From NCBI GenBank assembly GCA_902760805.1, contig CACWHY010000002.1:62001-126000 (forward strand): a stretch of 64,000 nt of DNA, read 5' to 3'. Positions 35,203-42,658 of this stretch are shown piece after piece (position 1 is the stretch's first letter; each line of letters opens with the position of its first letter). A program made the position numbers and the translations under genes. The DNA is from Ruminococcus flavefaciens (GTDB lineage: Bacteria; Bacillota; Clostridia; Oscillospirales; Ruminococcaceae). The notes beneath the pieces are model-generated. The model was given only the letters and a program-made list of their open reading frames with translations. It was not told where the DNA came from and did no database searches.

Positions 35203-36336
35203 TCAGTGTGTATTTCTGTTTAGTTTTTGAAGATGATCCATGAATTCCTTTTTATTGTCTATAGGCGCTGTGGTCGGCCTTCCAAGGTAGGCTCGTGAAC
35301 CGATAGCTGCCTTGACCTCGATAAAGGTGAGTTTGTTCCCTTTGGCAGTTTGAGAAAGGGCAGACCGAAGAGAGCTCTCATCATCTGCTGTGAAGACCTG
35401 CTCATATCCGCAAGCTCTTGCAGCAGCGGGAAGATCTATGCTTTCGGCTGATGTTGGCATACCGCCAACGGATTCGTGTGCGCAGTTATTTATCACTATA
35501 TGGACTAGATTTTGGGGTTTGGTTTTTCCGATGACCGTCATTGCGCCCATGTGCATGATCATGGCGCCATCTCCGTCAATGCACCATACTCTTTGAGCGA
35601 TATTCATAGCGATGCCAAGAGCGATGGATGAACAATGTCCCATTGATCCAACCGTAAGAAGATCCCTGTGATGACCCGTTCCTGCTTTCGCCCTAAGCTC
35701 GAAAAGCTCACGGCCGGCCTTTCCGGTCGTAGCGATTATGGGCTCCTCGCCGGAATACTCGGTGATCAGCCTAATTGCGTCCTCACGGGTCAGGGTATTG
35801 CTATTTTGATAGGAGATCTTTCGGTCGTGAGTTATGGCTCCGCTTTCCACAACGATAGCGACTTGCCTGCCTTGAGATAAAATGGGCTCCGCTCTTTTCA
35901 TCATATCAGAGAGTTCTTGCTCGGTGGTGTCTTTAGTCATCACCATGCGATCTATGCCCATAGTTTCCAAAAGCGCAAGAGTTATCTTTCCCTGGAAGCG
36001 GTGCTGCGGCTCGTCCGGAACACCTGGCTGGCCTCTCCAGCCGATAACAAAGATCATGGGGATACCGTAGACCTCTGGGCTCAATAGACTTGCGGCAGGA
36101 TTGATAATGTTGCCTTCACCGGAATTCTGCATATATACCACAGGAATCTTTCCAGTAGAAAGATAATAACCGGCAGCAGCAGCGGCAGCATTTCCCTCGT
36201 TTGCGGCTATAAGGTGATGAGCGCTATTTGTTCCAAAGCTCTCGCAAAGATGATCACATAGGCCTTTTAGGGCGCTGTCAGGAACACCGGTAAAAAACTC
36301 TGCTCCTAAGATCTTGGTAAAACGTTCTGCTTTCAT
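35203..36336 (-). CDS. ppd: phosphonopyruvate decarboxylase
   Basis: Thiamine-diphosphate enzyme of 377 residues that decarboxylates 3-phosphonopyruvate to phosphonoacetaldehyde, the step that makes phosphonate biosynthesis irreversible. Strong signatures: FFTGVPDSALKGLC at the N terminus, NEGNAAAAAAGYYL with the catalytic glutamate, VVYMQNSGEGN, IGWRGQPGVPDEPQHRFQGK, and the ThDP site GDGAMIMHMG ending in the paired asparagines of VINN. Length and motif set match Ppd rather than sulfopyruvate decarboxylase or acetolactate synthase. The start overlaps the reductase stop by four bases (ATGA). The preceding enzyme, PEP mutase, is not encoded in this window. Confidence 0.9.
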   Translation of the reverse strand: MKAERFTKILGAEFFTGVPDSALKGLCDHLCESFGTNSAHHLIAANEGNAAAAAAGYYLSTGKIPVVYMQNSGEGNIINPAASLLSPEVYGIPMIFVIGWRGQPGVPDEPQHRFQGKITLALLETMGIDRMVMTKDTTEQELSDMMKRAEPILSQGRQVAIVVESGAITHDRKISYQNSNTLTREDAIRLITEYSGEEPIIATTGKAGRELFELRAKAGTGHHRDLLTVGSMGHCSSIALGIAMNIAQRVWCIDGDGAMIMHMGAMTVIGKTKPQNLVHIVINNCAHESVGGMPTSAESIDLPAAARACGYEQVFTADDESSLRSALSQTAKGNKLTFIEVKAAIGSRAYLGRPTTAPIDNKKEFMDHLQKLNRNTH

Positions 36337-37463
36337 ATGCTGCTCCTGTTAAAAATACGGCGGTATATCAGTTTGAGCCCGTCCTTATCTGGGAGGACAG
36401 GATTGTTTTTGAGCCTGCCAGGATCCACCGACTTAGCTAACAGCTCAAAATCATTATCGGTGACGCCGACTGGCAGCTCCAAACCTAGTTTTATAGGTAA
36501 TTCTCTTAGTTTCTCATAAACAGCGAACGGGTCCTTTTCGCCGAGGAGAAACGCAAGCTCCCTCGTGCACTCTTGAAAATACTCATTGCCTCGATGATCT
36601 GTGAGCTTGTCAGGATTTTCGAGCATATATCTGTAGACCTCCGGGACGCAGACAGCCACAGCATGGCCGTGTGTCATGCCGAATTTTCCGGTAAGCTCAT
36701 AGCTCATGGCGTGTCCGGCAGTAGTCGCTGTAATGTTTATCGCCTGGCCAGAGATATATGCAGCGTCCAACATTTGTTCAGCACAGGATGATTCGCCTGA
36801 AAGATAGCCGTCCATGTTTTGGAGTATCATCCCTATGGACCGCCTGGATAGTTCTCGGCTCTGACTGGTAGAATTGACCGACCAAAAGGACTCTATGGCG
36901 TGACATAAAGCATCAAGCATGGCAGAAACTTTATGCAGTTCAGGCAGTCCGGAAAGCAGCTCAGCATCTAGGAGAACTGCATCAGGTATGATGCTTTCAT
37001 GGGTCACTGAAAACTTCTTCCCATTGTAATAAACGACGGCATACCTTGTGGTTTCGCTGCCGGTACCGGCTGTAGTGGGAATGGCGATGATGGGGATCTC
37101 ATTGGAGGTTATAGGTTGCTTGATCCACTCCTCACTGTCCTGCATTTTTGCAAAAGCCTTGATACACTTTGCGGTGTCCATTGCGCTTCCGCCTCCGGCA
37201 GCAATGATCCCATCGCATTTTTCGCTGCGAAACAGTTCTACTCCTTTTACTGCCTCCTCGTAGGAAGGATTTGGCGAAAATCCGGAAAATCTAACTATCT
37301 CCACTCCTGTGTTTCCGGGTAATCTATCAAAGAAAGCACCGGCTCTAGTGCTTGACAAAGATCTGCCGCAAACCAGCATCAACCGTTTGCAATGAAGCTC
37401 AGAAATATATTTTTCAAGCTCATGATACCCAGACGTGCCCCGAAAAACGATCTGATCTTTCAT
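36333..37463 (-). CDS. iron-containing alcohol dehydrogenase, probable phosphonoacetaldehyde reductase
   Basis: 376 residues, group III Fe-dependent alcohol dehydrogenase fold. NAD-binding AAGGGSAMDTAK (about residue 90), PTTAGTGSE, and the metal site: the aspartate of VLLDAEL-type and ML-DALCHAIE segments plus histidines in DALCHAIESF and GMTHGHAVAV. Sitting directly ahead of ppd in one transcript, it most likely reduces phosphonoacetaldehyde to 2-hydroxyethylphosphonate, as PhpC does in fosfomycin-type and related pathways. The function rests on context and family resemblance, so the substrate is inferred. Start ATG at 37463 after AAAAGGAGTG. Confidence 0.8.
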   Translation of the reverse strand: MKDQIVFRGTSGYHELEKYISELHCKRLMLVCGRSLSSTRAGAFFDRLPGNTGVEIVRFSGFSPNPSYEEAVKGVELFRSEKCDGIIAAGGGSAMDTAKCIKAFAKMQDSEEWIKQPITSNEIPIIAIPTTAGTGSETTRYAVVYYNGKKFSVTHESIIPDAVLLDAELLSGLPELHKVSAMLDALCHAIESFWSVNSTSQSRELSRRSIGMILQNMDGYLSGESSCAEQMLDAAYISGQAINITATTAGHAMSYELTGKFGMTHGHAVAVCVPEVYRYMLENPDKLTDHRGNEYFQECTRELAFLLGEKDPFAVYEKLRELPIKLGLELPVGVTDNDFELLAKSVDPGRLKNNPVLPDKDGLKLIYRRIFNRSSI

Positions 37464-37492
37464 AGTATCACTCCTTTTGGTAAGCTAGGGTA

Positions 37493-37521
37493 ATTATAGC
37501 ACATTTGGTGCCAAAAATCAA
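37493..37521 (-). promoter_or_regulatory. sigma-A promoter of the phosphonate gene pair
   Basis: Minus strand: TTGATT (37521-37516), 17 bp, TATAAT (37498-37493), about 30 bases before the reductase start. The spacer contains a palindrome (37504-37515). Confidence 0.82.
37504..37515. promoter_or_regulatory. palindrome inside the phosphonate promoter spacer
   Basis: TTTGGTGCCAAA, arms TTTGG/CCAAA, lying exactly between the -35 and -10 boxes. This is a classical repressor operator position (inference). Confidence 0.55.
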
Positions 37522-37528
37522 CGCATTT

Positions 37529-37544
37529 GGTGACATTTGTCACC
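37529..37544. promoter_or_regulatory. palindromic operator between the divergent operons
   Basis: GGTGACATTTGTCACC: perfect 7 bp arms GGTGACA/TGTCACC with a 2-base centre, just upstream of the phosphonate -35 box. CATTTGGTG occurs twice (37502 and 37524), overlapping both palindromes. Confidence 0.6.
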
Positions 37545-37618
37545 GTTAAAATGACAACAGACAGCTTACATTTAGACGAGGATAGTTGTATCATATAACT
37601 ATAGAGAGCTTCTTCTCG

Positions 37619-37647
37619 TTGACAAAGCTGCTCAGAAGGCTTATAAT
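37619..37647 (+). promoter_or_regulatory. perfect-consensus promoter of the lipid operon
   Basis: TTGACA (37619-37624), 17 bp, TATAAT (37642-37647). The predicted transcript starts only about 14 bases before the first start codon, with AAAGGAG at its very 5' end. A second, weaker TTACAT/TATCAT pair (37566-37594) lies upstream. Confidence 0.82.
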
Positions 37648-37667
37648 AAGGAAAAGGAGATCTGATC

Positions 37668-38312
37668 ATGTTTTGTTTATATAAGATGATGCGTTTTGTT
37701 CTAAAGCCAGTATTCCTGCTGATCTTTCGGCCTAGGATCATTGGCGCAGAAAACATCCCCAAAAGCGGAGCCGCAGTTATTGCCGGAAACCATAAGCACG
37801 CTCTTGACCCGATACTTATCGATATTTCCACAAGGCGTGTGGTCAGGACTCTTGCAAAGAAGGAACTTAATGACGGACCTTTTGGCGGAATGTTTCGCAG
37901 CGTTGGAACTATCCCTGTTGACTTGCAGGCTGCTCATAATCATAATGCTTTTTCCTCAGCAGTTGAGGCACTCGAAAGCGGTCAGCTAGTGAACGTTTCG
38001 CCTGAAGCTAAACGAAATTTCACCGAAGAGCTGCTCCTTCCGTTCAAATTCGGAGCTGCTGCCATGGCAGGAAAGACCGCATCGCCGATCATTCCATATG
38101 CCATAACCGGTGATTATAGTCTGCTGTCAAGGAATAGGCTTACTGTGGTTTTTGGGAGACCTATAGTTCCTTCTACGGATGCTGATACGACCAATATGCG
38201 GCTTTACGAAACGATCGCATTTCTTCTTAAAAAGACCATGCCTGCGGAAGAGCTCTCATCAAAGCATTTCACAACTTATGAGGAGTGGAAAAAACATGAA
38301 AAGACATCTTGA
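37668..38312 (+). CDS. PlsC-like 1-acylglycerol-3-phosphate acyltransferase family protein
   Basis: 214 residues. LPLAT fold with the catalytic H-x4-D box as NHKHALD (about residue 42) and the glycine-rich GPFGGMFRSVGTIPVD block. The substrate-binding FPEGTR box is replaced by SPEAKRN, keeping only proline, glutamate and arginine. The N terminus has a hydrophobic segment for membrane association. It transfers an acyl chain to a glycerol-type or other acceptor. First gene of a five-gene operon; its 3' end overlaps the acyl ligase by 17 bases. Whether it is a normal PlsC or acts on another acceptor cannot be told from sequence. Confidence 0.8.
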   Translation: MFCLYKMMRFVLKPVFLLIFRPRIIGAENIPKSGAAVIAGNHKHALDPILIDISTRRVVRTLAKKELNDGPFGGMFRSVGTIPVDLQAAHNHNAFSSAVEALESGQLVNVSPEAKRNFTEELLLPFKFGAAAMAGKTASPIIPYAITGDYSLLSRNRLTVVFGRPIVPSTDADTTNMRLYETIAFLLKKTMPAEELSSKHFTTYEEWKKHEKTS

Positions 38313-39933
38313 ATATCCTGAGTGTTCTGTTTACGACCTTCTGGAAGAAAGGAGCAAGGAGTTCCCTGAGTTTACTGCGCTGGATTATTTTGGCTCAAAG
38401 ATCACCTATAAAAAGCTGATAGATAAGATAAGTAAATGCGCAAAGGCTCTTGATGCTATCGGAGTGAAAAAGGGAGACAGCGTTTCGATCTGCCTGCCAA
38501 ATATCCCGGAAGCTGTCTGTCTGTTTTACGCCGTCAATAAGATTGGAGCTGTTGCAAACATGATCCACCCCATGTCTGCGGAGAATGAGATCATTCGATT
38601 TATACAGCTCACTGAAAGCAGCCTGATCTTCGGTATAGACCTTATCGGTGACAAGCTCAGCAGCGTTCAGAAGAAGTGTCCGCAGCTGAATGTCATCACT
38701 GTTAGTGCTGCCCGGACCATGCCATTCCTTCTTAGGCTAGGCTATAAGCTGACTCAGAAAAAGCCTCCCCAGTGTTCGGGAGATAGCTGGGATAGTTTTA
38801 TTTCCGGAGCATCGAATGGGCAAGATATAAGCTCTCATGGAAAGGCTGACGAGACTGCTGCTATTCTTTACAGCGGCGGAACTACCGGAAAGCCCAAGGG
38901 GATCATGCTCACCAATATGAATTTCAACGCCTTGGCGATCCATAGCATAGATGCCTGCGGAGGGCTTTGTCCAGGAATGAAAATGCTCTCTGTTATGCCA
39001 ATATTTCACGGATTTGGACTTGGCGTCTGCATACACACTATGCTGATCTTAGGCGGAACTGCTGTTATCCAGCCTAAATTTTCGGCTAGAGATTTTCCAA
39101 AGCTGCTATTCAGATACAAACCTGACATAATCGCTGGTGTACCAGCCATATACGAGGCAATGCTCATCGACAAGAGCTTCGACGGAAAGGATCTTTCGTT
39201 TCTCAAATGTATCATCTCAGGCGGTGATTCTCTGGCCCCTTCCACCAAAAAGAAGCTCAATAAAATGCTTGCTGAGCACGGATGTAAGGCTCGAGTCCGT
39301 GAGGGATACGGCCTTACTGAATGTGTCACAGGAAGCTGTCTGATGCCTGCTGATTCTGAGGACCTTCTTAGCGTTGGGCTGCCCTACGCTGATACATTTT
39401 ACAAGATCATCGGCGAGAATGATCAAGAACTCCCTCCGGGTGAAATTGGCCAGATCATACTCCGTGGCCCCTCAGTCATGAAGGGCTACTACAAGGAGCC
39501 TGATGAAACTGCAAAAACTCTCCGTAAGCGTGAAGACGGCTATACTTGGCTGTATACCGGGGATCTTGGATATATGAACGAGGAAGGCTTCGTATACTTC
39601 TCGCAGAGGCTCAAAAGAATGATCATATCAGGGGGCTATAACATTTATCCGCAGAATATCGAGGAGGTACTTAGCTCTCATAAAGACGTGATCATGTGTG
39701 CTGTCGTGGGAGTTCCAGACCAGGTCATGGGCGAGAAGGTCCGTGCCTGCGTTGTGCCTTCTGAGAACTGCGATGAAGAGAAGCTCAGGCAGGATTTGAA
39801 CCAGCTCATCGAGAAAAATGTTGCCCGATATGCTCAGCCGAGAGAGCTGTTCTTCATGAGAGAGCTGCCTAAAACTCTCGTTGGAAAGATCGCATACAAC
39901 GAGCTCAAGAAGGAGGCTGTCAATGAAAAATAG
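38296..39933 (+). CDS. AMP-dependent acyl ligase (fatty acyl-CoA/ACP synthetase family)
   Basis: 545 residues of the ANL superfamily, which adenylates a carboxylic acid and transfers it to CoA or another thiol. Motifs in order: P-loop YSGGTTGKPKG (about residue 195), PAIYEAM, GYGLTE (about 335), YTGDLGYMNEEGFV (about 415), the hinge and GGYNIYPQNIE, and near the C terminus LPKTLVGKIAYNEL with the catalytic lysine. The open frame extends upstream into plsC, but AGGAG precedes the ATG at 38296. It overlaps the radical SAM gene by 11 bases. In this setting it probably activates the fatty acid used by the acyltransferase or the radical SAM enzyme. Confidence 0.88.
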   Translation: MKRHLEYPECSVYDLLEERSKEFPEFTALDYFGSKITYKKLIDKISKCAKALDAIGVKKGDSVSICLPNIPEAVCLFYAVNKIGAVANMIHPMSAENEIIRFIQLTESSLIFGIDLIGDKLSSVQKKCPQLNVITVSAARTMPFLLRLGYKLTQKKPPQCSGDSWDSFISGASNGQDISSHGKADETAAILYSGGTTGKPKGIMLTNMNFNALAIHSIDACGGLCPGMKMLSVMPIFHGFGLGVCIHTMLILGGTAVIQPKFSARDFPKLLFRYKPDIIAGVPAIYEAMLIDKSFDGKDLSFLKCIISGGDSLAPSTKKKLNKMLAEHGCKARVREGYGLTECVTGSCLMPADSEDLLSVGLPYADTFYKIIGENDQELPPGEIGQIILRGPSVMKGYYKEPDETAKTLRKREDGYTWLYTGDLGYMNEEGFVYFSQRLKRMIISGGYNIYPQNIEEVLSSHKDVIMCAVVGVPDQVMGEKVRACVVPSENCDEEKLRQDLNQLIEKNVARYAQPRELFFMRELPKTLVGKIAYNELKKEAVNEK

Positions 39934-41257
39934 AACTGTTCTCCTGGTTCATCCTGAGGTTTCCAGAACAAAATATGATTTCGCCGGCATAATCGATAAC
40001 GAGCCTCTTGAATTGGAATACATTTTTGCCATGCTGAAAAACTCCGGCTGGGAGCCTTATATTTGGGACGGTCAGGTAGAAAAACAGCCCTTCATAAAAC
40101 GCCTTGCCGAGCTCTCCCCTGCTGCTGTCTACATAAGCGGCAGAACTCGTCAGGAGGGCTTTATGAAGGAGTATGCAAAAGCATCGAAGGCTTCAGGTAC
40201 ACTTACTATGATAGGCGGCCTTCATGCACAGCGATGCTACAGCCGTTTCTTTACAGACTATATCGACTTTGTATTTACCGGCTTTGATATTGCTCCGATC
40301 ATGGAGATCCTTTCCGGTGAGGCTCCAGATAAGATCTCTTCTGTTTGCTGGAAGAGAAACGGAAAATGGACCATGAATAAGGCAAAACCTTCGGATATCA
40401 GTGCCCTTCCCAGACCTGACAGGAGCTATTTCTATCAGCACACTGACAGATACCGCTATTTAGAGCTCCTTCCGGCAGCTCATGTCAGAACTGCCTACTG
40501 CTGTCCGTATAAGTGCAGATTTTGCCTTAGGAACACCCTGAACTGCGGCTGCTATTCCGCAAGAGACATCGCCGATGTTGTGGACGAGATCCATTCGATC
40601 GAATGTGAGAATATTTACATTATCGATGATGATTTTCTTTTTGGTGAAGAGCGTCTAAGGGAATTTATAAGACTCATTCGTCAGAGAAATATCCGCAAGC
40701 GCTATGTTTGCTATGGAAGAGCCGATTTCATAGCAGCTCATCCGGACCTTATGCGTGAGCTTAAAAGCATCGGCTTTTACTATGTTCTTGTAGGACTCGA
40801 AGCTGCTGATGAGCGGTATTTGGAAAGCTATAACAAGCGCTCAGATATGGAGGCTAATGTTAAAGCTGTGTCGATCCTCAACGATGTTGGCATAAATGTA
40901 ATGGGAATGTTTATCGTGGATCTTGATTTCACCGGTAAAGACTTTCGCAGGATCTGGCAATGGGTAAGGAAAAATAAGCTGAGGCACGCAGCTGTCTCCA
41001 TATTTACACCCGAAATGAATTCTGAGCTTATATCAGAATATAAGGACAGGCTGGTCACCCGTGATCCTGCCCATTGGGATTATCTGCACGTTGTAGCTAA
41101 GCCGGAAAAGCTCTCTGTCAGACGCTACTATTTCCACTATCACATCCTGCTGATACGTTTGTTTGTCAGAGCTTGGAGACAGGGCATCTACGACTTTGTG
41201 GACTACGGCTTTTTTATTAAGTCGTTCCTTAAAAACCTATTCAAATTTGGAGGCTAA
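39923..41257 (+). CDS. B12-binding-domain radical SAM protein
   Basis: 444 residues. The N-terminal 140 residues look like a cobalamin-binding Rossmann domain (EPLELEYIFAMLKNSG, TLTMIGGLHAQ) but lack the DxHxxG motif that holds B12 base-off. The radical SAM core has CCPYKCRFC (CX3CX2C, about residue 195), followed by IYIIDDDFLFGEERL and a typical GLEAADERYLESYNKR. The C terminus (about residues 400-444) is basic and aromatic-rich (LIRLFVRAWRQGIYDFVDYG), suggesting membrane contact. This class (BchE/HpnP/Tes-like) methylates, cyclises or couples unactivated carbons, including lipid chains. AAGGAGG precedes the ATG at 39923. Its substrate is probably a lipid, by context. Confidence 0.85.
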   Translation: MKNRTVLLVHPEVSRTKYDFAGIIDNEPLELEYIFAMLKNSGWEPYIWDGQVEKQPFIKRLAELSPAAVYISGRTRQEGFMKEYAKASKASGTLTMIGGLHAQRCYSRFFTDYIDFVFTGFDIAPIMEILSGEAPDKISSVCWKRNGKWTMNKAKPSDISALPRPDRSYFYQHTDRYRYLELLPAAHVRTAYCCPYKCRFCLRNTLNCGCYSARDIADVVDEIHSIECENIYIIDDDFLFGEERLREFIRLIRQRNIRKRYVCYGRADFIAAHPDLMRELKSIGFYYVLVGLEAADERYLESYNKRSDMEANVKAVSILNDVGINVMGMFIVDLDFTGKDFRRIWQWVRKNKLRHAAVSIFTPEMNSELISEYKDRLVTRDPAHWDYLHVVAKPEKLSVRRYYFHYHILLIRLFVRAWRQGIYDFVDYGFFIKSFLKNLFKFGG

Positions 41258-41259
41258 AA

Positions 41260-41931
41260 ATGTCTGAACATTATACCAATCCCGTCAAAAAGCTGATCCC
41301 AAGCAAATTGGAGACAGGATATCAGCAGCTGATGTACAAGCTGCTGGGAAAACATATCCCCAAGAATGCTACTCCAAATCAGGTGACGGCTGTTGGCGCC
41401 TTAGGCGGACTATTTGCAATAATATGTGCGCTTTTGGCTAACATCGATCCGCTGTTTTTTATAGGCACTATCTTCGGACTTTTCGTTCATATGACTGCTG
41501 ATGTATTGGACGGTTATGTTGCTAGAACTAGAGGTATGTCCTCACGGGCAGGAGCATATTTCGATCTTTTCACAGACGTACTTATCTCCACCTTCCTGAT
41601 ACTGGCCTTTGGACTTACGCCTTATGCCCACCTTGCACCAGCAGCTTTTGCAGCTCCCCTGTACGGCGTTATGAATGTGACCATGATGAACTACATCATT
41701 TATTTCAATGAATTCCAGTTTCCTCGTCTTGGTCCGATAGAGGCTCACATCGCTTATTCTGTTTTCTGTATACTTGCAATGATTTTCAAAACCACGACTC
41801 TGTTCACAGTTTTCGGTATCGGAATAATGATCGGGGATCTGCTAATGATAGCTGCAATGTTGCCTATGTACTACGAAATGGTCAGAATGGCGATAGCTTT
41901 GTTTAGAAGGCTGAAGGAGCTCGAAAAATGA
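41260..41931 (+). CDS. CDP-alcohol phosphatidyltransferase family protein
   Basis: 223 residues, about six membrane helices. The complete family signature DX2DGX2ARX8GX3DX3D is present as DVLDGYVARTRGMSSRAG followed by AYFD and LFTD. These enzymes move a phospho-group from a CDP-activated donor to an alcohol, making phospholipid headgroups. Gene starts 2 bases after the radical SAM stop and overlaps the last gene by four bases. The donor and acceptor are unknown; the nearby 2-hydroxyethylphosphonate-type genes raise the possibility of a phosphonate headgroup (inference). Confidence 0.9.
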   Translation: MSEHYTNPVKKLIPSKLETGYQQLMYKLLGKHIPKNATPNQVTAVGALGGLFAIICALLANIDPLFFIGTIFGLFVHMTADVLDGYVARTRGMSSRAGAYFDLFTDVLISTFLILAFGLTPYAHLAPAAFAAPLYGVMNVTMMNYIIYFNEFQFPRLGPIEAHIAYSVFCILAMIFKTTTLFTVFGIGIMIGDLLMIAAMLPMYYEMVRMAIALFRRLKELEK

Positions 41932-42554
41932 AGACCGTGTACATAGTTCTTATTAAAGCTCACACTGGTATAGGAGCGGTGGCCAGACGGATCACTGGCT
42001 ACCCATATACTCACATTGCTGTAAGCCTTGACCGCTCTATGGAGGACTTCCTTAGCTTTTCCAGAAGAAGACATTACTTTCCCTTTGATGCAGGCTTCAC
42101 CCACGAAACAAGGAGCTCCTACGCTTTCGGAGAACATGAGTGCTTCAAGGCGAAGATCTTTGCTCTTCCGGTCAGTGATCAGGCATTTTCAGAGATAACT
42201 TCATATATTGCCGAATGTGAGAGGGACAAAAAACGGGTATTCAACCTCTTTTCCATGGCTACGATGCCGATCATAGGAGGATTTCGTATATGGCACGCTG
42301 ATAACTGTATGTCCTTCACATCAAAAGTCATTCAGCTTAGCGGCTGTGCAGAGATGCAGCGTCCATACTGGCGCTATTCTATCAAGGATATCGACAAGCT
42401 GCTGCGCAGTCAGTTCTTTTTCGAGGGAAAGCTGTGTCGGCAGCTTCCACCTGATGTCGATTATATGGAGCCGTTCGACCTGGAGCTGTACTTAAAGGAT
42501 ATGCTTTCCCTGTTTGGCAAGCTCACTTATCGGCTGATTTTCAAAAGGCCATGA
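41928..42554 (+). CDS. permuted papain-like (YiiX/NlpC-P60 relative) hydrolase or acyltransferase
   Basis: 208 residues. The order histidine first, cysteine later marks a permuted papain fold: YPYTHIAVSLD (about residue 28) supplies the histidine and ADNCMSFTSKVI (about residue 125) the nucleophilic cysteine. Relatives include YiiX/YaeF and LRAT-type enzymes, which act on amide, thioester or ester bonds of lipids or peptides. No signal peptide, so it acts inside the cell or at the inner membrane face. ATGA overlap with the phosphatidyltransferase and a terminator right after make it the last gene of the lipid operon. Confidence 0.72.
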   Translation: MKTVYIVLIKAHTGIGAVARRITGYPYTHIAVSLDRSMEDFLSFSRRRHYFPFDAGFTHETRSSYAFGEHECFKAKIFALPVSDQAFSEITSYIAECERDKKRVFNLFSMATMPIIGGFRIWHADNCMSFTSKVIQLSGCAEMQRPYWRYSIKDIDKLLRSQFFFEGKLCRQLPPDVDYMEPFDLELYLKDMLSLFGKLTYRLIFKRP

Positions 42555-42582
42555 TGCACTGTCCTGGGGCAGTGCATTTTTT
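42554..42582 (+). terminator. terminator of the lipid operon
   Basis: ATGCACTG (42554-42561) and CAGTGCAT (42570-42577) followed by six T. It begins at the last base of the final stop codon. Confidence 0.9.
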
Positions 42583-42593
42583 GCTTTCAGGTA

Positions 42594-42622
42594 TTGCAAA
42601 AAACTGAGCATTGTGGTATAAT
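42594..42622 (+). promoter_or_regulatory. sigma-A promoter of the MetRS-like gene
   Basis: TTGCAA (42594-42599), 17 bp, TATAAT (42617-42622), with TGG just before the -10 box (extended -10). Leader about 30 bases, so no T-box riboswitch is present. Confidence 0.85.
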
Positions 42623-42658
42623 ATTTATATCTATGATAAACTGAAAGGATAGACTATA

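Noticed and set aside
35203..36336. Sulfopyruvate decarboxylase or acetolactate synthase as identity of the ThDP enzyme
   Set aside because: Single-chain length of 377 and the FFTGVPDS, YMQNSG and IGWRGQPG motifs fit phosphonopyruvate decarboxylase better.
37529..37544. Palindromic repeats as a CRISPR or mobile element end
   Set aside because: Only two short palindromes with promoter-related placement; no repeat-spacer pattern and no transposase.
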